Source of the DNA: Marsupella aquatica
Taxonomy: Eukaryota > Marchantiophyta
DNA length: 64,000 nucleotides
NCBI GenBank assembly: GCA_973895155.1
Contig: OZ316892.1
Coordinates: forward strand, 12,648,001 to 12,712,000
Direction: 5' to 3'
In this document: piece by piece, positions 56,131-64,000 of the stretch
How positions within the stretch are numbered: the stretch's first letter is position 1
Layout of the letters: the number at the start of each line of letters is the position of its first letter
Notes under the pieces: generated by a model
The model's database searches: none
Told to the model about the DNA's origin: nothing
Seen by the model: only the letters and a program-made list of their open reading frames with translations
Program-made: the position numbers and the translations under genes

Positions 56131-58859
56131 AAATGGGCACTTTACTTGAATGAAAGTAAGTCTAAAAAAGCAGGGCTAACACACCAGACCAACAAACCAG
56201 GTCAATGGCCAAAATCCACCCAAGAGTAAACACATTCAGTCGTGGGAGCCAGGGAAAAAAGGAAACACACGAAAAGGCGACCAACCGTCACCCACCAAGA
56301 AACAAGGGAAACCAAAAAACCGCAAATGAGAGGCTGCCTCAGCCAAAAGCACAGGAAGAGAACTAACTATCCAAGGCTAAATCAGAATGACTGAACCCTA
56401 ACAAACATCCAGAATAACGGATTCCTCATCTGCAGAACCAAAACCAACCAATGCCTACCACACCTATGAGAAACCAAATGTCCAAGAGCACGTACAGTCT
56501 GTCAAGGTGGGTCGAAAGCACTCCAACGCCACTATCCAACCAACATCGCATCCTCCTCCAGCCAAAGAAGATCACTGTCCTGTTCTAAATCCCTGATAAA
56601 TTGTCCAACCAACTCTTGCCTACATCTCCCAAACTCTGTGGGATGGGCTAAACATGGCAACCATGCAATCTTAAACCACAAGTAAGTATACTTATACTCG
56701 GAGTGACTCAGAGTTGGCATACAACAAACACAATAGTCGTGTTTTGGACAGGCACACATCCACATCCCTCTGATTGGAGCTCAGAAAAATTGTGTCCATT
56801 CATGATACTTTGCAATCTACATTTCAAATTGAAGCTCTTTCAAAGATCTACGGCTCAGAAAAAATAGCACCCAAAAATCATTAAAAAAACAAGTAAGGAA
56901 AAAGGGGAAAGAAATCGAGCTTTGCATACATGGGTTGGGGGAGAAAATTCAAATTTGCGGGCAGGCTGGGCAGGGATAGCTGGCCCGTGAAAGGAACCCA
57001 TGAGAAGGCAGTGTGGGGAGCAAGGGCAGGACCGTTTGAGGTGCATGCTTGGTCCCGGTTTGTCGTGACATATTTCATGTTCATATGTAGTTTTGGGTTA
57101 CCCAAAGCCAAACAGACTCTCATCCTATTGGTAAGAACCCACAGCTCCCAAACAACGGGCAGTGGATTAATCTTGCTGGTGTTGCGCATTACCTTTTACT
57201 CCTGCGCAGGTACCTGAGGTGGGTGACAATGAGGTATGGTGTTAGGGCTGTGGATTAGATTAGGATTTAGTGCAACCGTAACTCCCATTTTGGCTCCAAC
57301 AGTCCTCCATTGGGCAACGGCCCAGGGTGAACAAAGGCGCAAAGAACACCAAACAGGGCACCAAGTTTGGGACCAAGTTCCCTTCATTTCTCATTCCTCT
57401 TTGTTTTGTGCTTACTTGTCTTTGGTGTTTACTTTTGTTTCCTTGGTTCTTACTTTATTTTCTTTGTTGCTTACTTTCCTTACCTTATAGGTTGTATAAT
57501 GTTTTTGAACAATGTGAGTGCAAATCTTTTTCCATTCACCGGGTTGGGCTTGGCATCCGGTCGCTGTTCTGGGGTTAGGTTTTTTTCAGGTAGGTTGCAC
57601 ATAGATTAGTATGAGAAATGAAAGACAACCACCCCCACAGCCACCTGATCTTCCAGATGGGAGGCGGAAATGTCATCCAGGAGGAGGTATGGCTATCTAG
57701 GTCGCCTGAGATCCGGGTCCCACTTGAGCGATTGGATGAGTGGGAGGAGCTCAAAGCTTTGCTTGGACAGGATACAACACACTCTAGAGTCATATACTTT
57801 TCACATGGTTACTTGATCGTTGCCGACCTAAAGTTGAAGATCTCCAAGCTCGGGGGCCTCAATCCAAGGGGTGTCTAATATCACGCTCGAAGTTTTGGGG
57901 GAATAAACACCCTAAAAGTTAAGTCAATAAAGTTTTTTTTAGGAAATTTTTTAGGGTTTATAAGTGAAAAATATTTTTTTGCAATTAAATATTGTCATTT
58001 TTTATTAAAAAACCCCTAAAAACTTTAAAGAAAATGTTTTTTGCAATTAAATAGGCCTATGTGTTCTTTAAAGTCAACCAGTCAATAAAACATGCCCTAT
58101 GTGTTCTTCCACCAAACTTTGGAAGTCTTCCGCCACACCCATTTAAATGGGCCTATACTTCGTCGCACGTGATGTGCCACTTCTGTGGAAGTGACCCCCC
58201 CGAGCCTCCCCATCACCTGCGATGTTTTTAGGCCTCGGACCCCCTAAGATGTAAGATTTTTAAAATTTTTCAACCCCTATAAGTTGGAATATTCCAAAAA
58301 TTTGGCTATAAGGACCCTAATGTTCTTATAAGTATCAAAATTTGATTTAAAAGACCCTATTGTTCTTCTCAGAAAATTCTTAAGTTTTCCCTTTGAACCA
58401 ATAAAATTACCCTATACTTTGTCGCACGTGATGTGTCATTTTTGTGGAAGTGAAACCCCCGTGCTGGGTAGTCTATATTGGCTACCAAAAGGGTGAGAAA
58501 GGGTTTACAGGACCAAGTGGCACAAAAGTTGGTTGTCAATATATATTTTTCTTTCCATGAGGATCAATCATCGAAGGAGGGGAGAAAATGGCTAAAACAC
58601 CAAGTGCTCACAAAGTTGAGGGATAACTGGTACCAGTGCTAGTAGTACCATGAGGGGTTACCAGTACCAATGCTAGTAATACTAGCAATAACAAAATCAA
58701 CAATTGATTTTGATGGAGGATAATCATGTAGGTGGTCACCTTGACGACCATTACGAATTTAGATAAGTATGGTACGTGGTATCTTTGTAACAAATTGGAT
58801 AGTGATTATTCTAGAGGTACTGATAGCTGACAAAAGATGATCATATTTGTCCGCAAAGG

Positions 58860-59600
58860 CAAAGTGGGGTGATGCCGTGCAAACAAACGTAGATGCAACC
58901 ACCACATAAGTTAGAACAAGAAGGAAAACAAGTCATTGATTGCAAGTAAGTGTTCAAGAAGGATGATAGTGTTTCTAAACAATACAAGAAGATGAAAGGT
59001 GTGAACTACAATGAGGCCTTCTCTCTAGTAATAGCAATGGCACTTGGAGCTTAGTTATGACACTTGTTGTTTTGTTTGGCTTTTGCATGGAGCATTGGAG
59101 CATGTGGATACAGTCAACAACATTATTTCATGGACTGTATGTGATGAATTGATTGCATGGGGTGCATGGGAAAGGGTAAGGAGAATCTTGTTAGCAAGTT
59201 GTTGAAGATTCTATATAAGTATGCTAAGACAGTTTGTCAACTACGGCTTAATTCTAGTTGATTCTAGGAAAAGAGGGGAGTAACTTTCTAGAATTTTTCG
59301 TGGAGTTACATGTGGAGAAGAAGTGTGTATCTCATTCTTGAACCAGAGCTGAGTATGTTGCAAAAGCAGAAGCAATGTAGGAGCCATTGTAGTTGAACAA
59401 TCCCGTTAGACTAGTGGAGAGGGCCTGTACCCTTCAGAGAGCACTTAATTTATTGTGCTCATACTAGAGAGAGACCCACAGACTATCTTAAAGCAACTTG
59501 TTAGCTTGCCAGGCTATGATCGACATACAGTATCAATGCACAATGTTTTCTTCTCTTGGCTCTAGACATAACACAAACAGGGTGAACCACATATCTCTAT
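58860..59600 (+). mobile_element. Degenerate Ty1-copia retrotransposon remnant
   Basis: Translation with stops and shifts shows copia reverse-transcriptase motifs. VIDCK-stop-VFKKDDSVSKQYK ... KGVNYNEAFSLV (58935-59035) matches the CKWVFKKK ... GVDYNEVFSPV block, with the Trp codon now TAA. KGKENLVSKLLKILY (about 59172-59216) matches the KEHMVCKLKKSLYGLKQ block. TRAEYVAKAEAM (59342-59377) matches the RNase H AEYVA motif. The RT-RNase H distance is far too short, so the interior is deleted, and stop codons make it dead. Confidence 0.7.
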
Positions 59601-59609
59601 GTTGGTATT

Positions 59610-60700
59610 GATTGTATGTTGTCACAGGTTCCATGTAATGTTGTGCTGCCAATTTCATCACAACATAAAGAAGATCGTCACAACCCATGCAACCAATTGC
59701 CAGTGTAAGGTATTAGTGCTTCCATCTACCATTTTGCGTGTGGAATTTTCTTACCCACTCCCTTCTCTTCCATATCAATTTTAACATGTGAGACACTCCA
59801 GATGTGTTGTTACTAGTTTAGGTAGATGCCTGGACATAGGACTAGTGCTCACATACCATACACATGGGTAGACACTCATACTTTGTACCCTCATAATTTT
59901 TCTCTTCATAACTTTCTGTGCATTTATGGAGAAGAATGAACATTCAAGATTTGGAATGCTCCTCTAGTTTTATTAGAAACAGTGAAGCAATAAATCTTGT
60001 AGGCCTTTAAGTGTAATAATGTCATATTACCATAGCATTGTGGGCACTAATAGCCCCTCAAAACCATTGCTGGAGGGGCATTAAATCACAACTGCCCTTC
60101 AAAAGCTATGGTTTACCTGTAGTTACCATTAAAGGGAATTTTTTTCTGAAATTGTGGAGCAAACTGGTTTGCTAGAGGAGAAGAGTGATTGAAATGAGGA
60201 AAAAGAGGGAGGTCTTGGACAGTTCCCCTTATATAGGGCAAGTTGTGGTTTAAGAATATTGCAACATTTTGTCGTTGTGGGCCATAATTTCCTGAAAAAT
60301 GAAGGCTCTAGCTCAAGTTTTGAATGACTGTCATTGCTCGTAATGCTCTGGTAATAGGACATTAATGCACTTAAAGGCCTAGGAGAACTTCAGTTTTTAT
60401 CATATTAGTAGAAGCAAAGGAGAAGTTTCATAATGAGATCATCCAAATTGGGAAATTAGCTTGATGAGGCAACCATAGGGGCCACTCTCTTGGTGCAATG
60501 CAAGAGGTGCATGAAAGTGCTCATACCTAGCAATAAGTGAGTGAGAAGAGGGAGAGACCCAAACTGACAAGCAAAGCCTTCTCTTGTCCCTCCTTAAAAA
60601 ATTCAATGCCTGCCCAAACATCCATCAGACACCTCTACCTCACAACAATTTCTCCTCCCAGGTACTCTCACTTTGTTTTTTAGGTGGCTCATTTTGGGAG
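59610..60700 (+). mobile_element. LTR-like sequence downstream of the copia remnant
   Basis: It follows the RNase H remnant directly and its parts recur at 53.2 and 55.7 kb, as expected for a long terminal repeat. Exact TG...CA ends were not resolved. Confidence 0.45.
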
Positions 60701-60954
60701 AGATTACTAATAACACCCTATGCCCCAAAGGGGAGAGATTGCTAACATCCTATGCCTAAAAGAACCCAAGCGAAGACTTGGGACCCACCAAGAAAGTATT
60801 AGAAAAGTTGGCCTCACCAAGTTAGTGTTTGTGGGACCCATCAAGTAAATTTACTCATTATCCAAATCTTTTTTTTTGGTCTTGAACTGAAATGGGGAGG
60901 ATATACAATTAGACTCCCCCAATCCCAATGTGACAGTTTTTCTGTAGGGAACCC

Positions 60955-61175
60955 AGACCAAGGTGAGCCCCAATGGATCCGACAAGGTGAGCCCCAACGG
61001 ATCCGACAAAGACCCGCACCAGGAAGGAGAGAGGATTAAATCAGGGCCACAAAGTGGCCGACAAGGGGCGGAGCAGATAATCAGAACTCCAATCCACTAC
61101 CCACAAAACCAATCCTGGGACCTCTCAGTTCCAGGCGTTCCAGGCAAATCCCCTAGCCAATCGACCTAAGCCAAT
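60955..61175 (-). mobile_element. Possible tRNA-derived SINE
   Basis: Read on the minus strand, TGGCTTAGGTCGATTGG resembles a pol III A box and, about 25 bases on, GAGGTCCCAGGATTGG resembles a degenerate B box. A tandem GTCGGATCCRTTGGGGCTCACC pair follows and GGGTTCCCTACAGAAAAA ends the segment. The match to a B box is imperfect, so the call is tentative. Confidence 0.3.
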
Positions 61176-61729
61176 TGGTTCATCATCCAAATCTTGAATG
61201 TGCGTTCTTCTCTCCAAATGTGATGAAAATTAATAAGAGAAAACTTAAGAATCTTGAATGTGCATTCTTCTTCATAAATGTGCTGAAAATCAGGACCGTG
61301 TCTAGTCCATCCATCTTCTGTATCAAGTAACAACTCGACTGCAGCTTCTCACGTGTTAAAACTGACAAGGAAGGAGAGGGAGCGGGACTTCTTGGCGCTC
61401 ATTGCATTGACTCCCTGAATCAGCAGCTGGGCATGCGGTGTCCCAGTGTGAGGAGTTGGGTCCTGACAAATTCCTCCATTGTTTTCTCAATTCCATTCCA
61501 CTTCCTTGCCCTGAAGGCGGGCGCATCTTAGAAAGCTATTCCAGTGCACCAGAGGTGTAGTCTCGATCTCTCTTCTCTGCACAATTTGGACAGTCTTGAA
61601 TGGAATTCGGACAGGTGATTGCCATTTGACCCATTCGCAGGCCCTACAGCACTCTCGAAATTTTGACGGCAATGTGCTGTGAACTGGAAGCAGTGTGGAA
61701 CGAAGGCACCCATTGTTTTGGCTCGAGGT

Positions 61730-62264
61730 AAATTGTTGCTGTTGCCATTTCCCTGTAATTGAACTGTTTAGCAAATTCATTGTTGTGTGCTTCGATCATC
61801 TTGGCGACCGTTGTTGCTGCTTCGTCTCCAGACCTCACACGAGGTCAGAGGCTCTAGACATCGTCATCAAAATTTGGCTTTGTAGATTCGATCTCTCTCC
61901 CATCTAGTGTGCATTGATTGATTGCTGTCGTTCTGCGAGGTGTGATACACTCCCGCCCCCACCCTTTAACAAGGAATTCCTCGTCAACGTCTAAATTGTT
62001 GCTGTTGCCATTTCCCTGTAATTGAACTGTCTAGCAAATTCATTGTTGTGTGCTTCGATCATCTTCGCGACCGTTGTTGCTGCTGCGTCTCCAGATCTCA
62101 CAAGAGGTCAGCGGCTCTAGACATCGTCAGCAATATTTGGCTATATAGATTCGATCTCTTCAAGTTTCTCTCCCACCTTGTGTGCATTGATTGACTGCTG
62201 TCGTTCTGCGAGGTGTGATACACTCCCGCCCCCACCCTTTAACAAGGAATTTCTCGTCAACGTC
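61730..62264. repeat. 263-bp tandem duplication upstream of the glycosyltransferase
   Basis: AAATTGTTGCTGTTGCCATT starts copies at 61730 and 61993. Both end near CCCACCCTTTAACAAGGAAT and TCGTCAACGTC. The second copy has a short TTCAAGTTTCTC insertion. The copies lie 0.3-0.8 kb before the start codon of the GT4 gene, in its likely promoter or leader. Confidence 0.9.
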
Positions 62265-62565
62265 ATCTTGTTAAGTTTCTACTGCACCATATATGTTTTC
62301 ACAGGGACAGACTGTCTGCTGCATGACTGATTGATCAATGTCGTACTTTGGTCGTCCGATGGATATCTTCTTCAGTTCACCTGTAGGCGTACCTTTCGTA
62401 GTAGTTTAGGACCCATTCTAACGAATGGCAGAAGATTAGGAATTATATCGACTCGATAGCGACCTAGACTCTGCTGACGCTGAGCCAAGACTGCGCTGGG
62501 AATGCAGAGGAGACCGGGAGTACGAGGAGGAGCTCACAATGGTCTAGGGGGAGGACGAGGTGGCA

Positions 62566-64000
62566 ATGGCAGCGATAGGGAAGCTGGATTGGGGAGGCGG
62601 GACGGTAGGGGAGAGAAACGGGAAGTGGACCAGCAGGTCGTCGGCGAAGGGAGTGCTGCCATGGGGGTGTACATTGCATTCAGTGTGGGCGATACTCGTG
62701 GCTGCGTCGATGTTGTTGTACGCATTGACGATTTTCGGCAAGTCCTGTTCTTCAGGGGAAGGAGGACGAGGGAATTCGCAGCTCGAAGGAGGAGGGTCGA
62801 ATGTGTTGTTCGGAAATGCAAGGCCGGGAATCGAAATGCTGCAAAATGCTGCCATCAAAGAGGAGCAGCTGCAAGAGGAGGCGTGGTCAGGGGATTTGAG
62901 GGAGCTGGAAACTGCGTGGAATCGACTGTGTTTCGGCGAGAAGCCACCTGAGAATCTGCGCATTGCGCTGTTTGTGAAGAAGTGGCCCGTGGGAGGGACG
63001 CCAGGAGGGCTAGAGCGGCATGCCATGACGTTGCACCGGGTTCTGGCAGAGCGTGGACATGATATTCACGTGTATACGATGTCCGGCGATAAAGGATTTC
63101 CGGAAGATCTTCATGAAGGAAATTTGCATATCCATTTTGTGAAACCGAATTCAGGGGGAGGATTCCACTATTCAGATGCGTGGGAGTTATATGTAAGGGG
63201 AAATCGGAGCCAGCCTTTCGACATCGTGCATTCGGAGAGCGTCGCACTTCCGCACTGGAGGGCAAGGGATGTTTCAAACTTGGCTGCGTCATGGCACGGC
63301 ATTGCGTTCGAAGTGATTCACTCCGACATTGTCCATGACCTTATTCGCAAACCCGGGGAAGCCCGCAGCAACGAGCTCCAAAAGAGTTTGACAGAGCGGC
63401 TCTCGAGAGTTGCGGAGGAGGTGCGCTTCTTCCCCAGCTACCATCATCATGTTGCCACCAGCGATTACGTCGGGGACGTGCTACGCACAATTTATGAGAT
63501 TCCGGTCCCCAACGTGCACACAATCTTGAATGGCGTTGACAAATCGAAGTTCCATCCTGACCCGATAAGAGGCGCTCAATTCCGTGCCAAGTTCGGAGTG
63601 CCTGCGAATGCTAGTCTTGTTTTTGGGGTGGCAGGGAGACTGGTCAGGGACAAAGGACATCCACTCCTGTTTGAAGCCTTCAGCGAAATCGTGAAGCAGC
63701 ATAAAGATGTGTATCTATTGATCGCAGGAGAGGGGCCATGGGGTGACCGATACAGGGAGCTTGCCCCCTACGCAAAGACTCTGGGCCCAATGACTCCGAA
63801 GCAGCTTGCAGAATTTTACAATGCGTTGGACATTTTCGTGAATCCAACTCTTCGATCACAGGGCCTGGATCACACCCTTTTAGAAGCTATGCAATGCGGG
63901 AAACCGTTGCTCGCAACGAAATTCTCAAGTATCACATGGAGTGTCGTCATAAGCAAAGATTTTGGGTACACCTTCTCACCCAACACAGATTCTCTGATAT
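62566..64000 (+). CDS. GT4-family glycosyltransferase, Golgi-type membrane protein, partial
   Basis: The frame is open from just after a stop at 62545 to the window edge, with no intron seen. ATG 62566 is the first in-frame start; later in-frame ATGs (62710, 62836) would remove the membrane anchor. Residues 1-37 are a short polar N-terminus. SVWAILVAASMLLYALTIFG (about 38-58) is a single transmembrane segment, indicating a type II Golgi or ER protein. The lumenal part has GT-B features: ENLRIALFVKKWPVGGTPGGLERHAMTLHRVLAERGHDIHVYT (N-lobe, acceptor side), DIVHSESVALPHW, a linker NGVDKSKFHPDP, then GVAGRLVRDKGHPLL, the start of the nucleotide-sugar lobe. PTLRSQGLDHTLLEAMQCGKPLLATK replaces the usual EGFGLVxLEAMAxGxPV motif and keeps the LEAM glutamate. 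Donor and acceptor are unknown. The C-terminus lies outside the window. Confidence 0.9.
   Translation, partial: MAAIGKLDWGGGTVGERNGKWTSRSSAKGVLPWGCTLHSVWAILVAASMLLYALTIFGKSCSSGEGGRGNSQLEGGGSNVLFGNARPGIEMLQNAAIKEEQLQEEAWSGDLRELETAWNRLCFGEKPPENLRIALFVKKWPVGGTPGGLERHAMTLHRVLAERGHDIHVYTMSGDKGFPEDLHEGNLHIHFVKPNSGGGFHYSDAWELYVRGNRSQPFDIVHSESVALPHWRARDVSNLAASWHGIAFEVIHSDIVHDLIRKPGEARSNELQKSLTERLSRVAEEVRFFPSYHHHVATSDYVGDVLRTIYEIPVPNVHTILNGVDKSKFHPDPIRGAQFRAKFGVPANASLVFGVAGRLVRDKGHPLLFEAFSEIVKQHKDVYLLIAGEGPWGDRYRELAPYAKTLGPMTPKQLAEFYNALDIFVNPTLRSQGLDHTLLEAMQCGKPLLATKFSSITWSVVISKDFGYTFSPNTDSLI

Larger units (their letters stand above)
52431..58599. other. Gene-free repeat-rich region with LTR-like fragments
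   Basis: 53200-53520 and 55680-56130 match successive parts of the LTR-like sequence at 59770-60690, split by about 2.1 kb of other DNA, so they look like one old copy interrupted by an insertion. 56160-56770 resembles, on the minus strand, the 3' end of a plant LINE (Cys/His-containing frame at 56765-56532, then a GTTTCCCTTG-rich tail), weakly supported. At 58146 and 58410 a ~45-base box (TGTCGCACGTGATGTG) repeats. No intact gene is seen. Confidence 0.4.

Noticed and set aside
57618-57878. Plus-strand frame of 86 codons (MKDNHPHSHLIFQMGGG...)
   Set aside because: No recognised domain; surrounded by retroelement debris, so no gene is called.
62544-63026. Minus-strand frame of 160 codons, and further minus-strand frames to 63700
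   Set aside because: Shadows of the GT4 gene, whose plus-strand frame runs uninterrupted to the window edge with clear GT-B motifs.

Overview
The window is plant nuclear DNA. It carries intron-containing genes for a photosystem II antenna protein (CP26/LHCB5), a kinesin-13, an RWP-RK transcription factor, plastid ferritin and plastid alkenal/one reductase. These sit in AT-rich, repeat-laden intergenic DNA. The proteins resemble flowering-plant relatives from memory but are evenly diverged from them, and gene spacing is wide (eight genes in 64 kb). I read this as a streptophyte, most likely a seedless land plant; the species cannot be fixed from the sequence alone.

Layout. 1-1582 (-): CP26, with its 3' end beyond the window. 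1583-3150: G-rich degenerate tandem repeats upstream of CP26. 3150-4496: AT-rich repeats. 4497-7199: two head-to-tail Helitron-like elements filled with a CATCTTTTTCTCACCTTGA-type minisatellite. 7200-13001: intergenic, with 128-bp and 77-bp tandem duplications. 13002-14837 (+): intronless SUKH (SMI1/KNR4-like) protein. 14838-19306: intergenic, with a ~126-bp minisatellite and a hairpin. 19307-27771 (-): kinesin-13 in 12 exons. 27772-31947: repeats and retroelement-like debris. 31948-35142 (-): RWP-RK protein, 5' end unresolved. 36564-38586 (-): two-exon conserved-looking protein of unknown function. 38587-42706: repeats. 42707-44830 (-): plastid ferritin, eight exons, with a decayed tandem copy of exon 3. 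44831-48116: intergenic with interleaved inverted repeats. 48117-50656 (-): chloroplast alkenal/one oxidoreductase. 51095-52430 (-): a third Helitron-like copy. 52430-61400: retrotransposon debris, including a dead Ty1-copia body and LTR-like fragments. 61730-62264: a 263-bp tandem duplication. 62566-64000 (+): Golgi-type GT4 glycosyltransferase, cut by the window edge.

The genes do not form a pathway. Three encode plastid proteins (CP26, ferritin, alkenal reductase), and the latter two are commonly linked to iron and oxidative-stress handling; their closeness is probably coincidental. Exon boundaries were read by hand from GT-AG (once GC-AG) signals, reading-frame phase and agreement with remembered family sequence. 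They have not been tested against transcripts.
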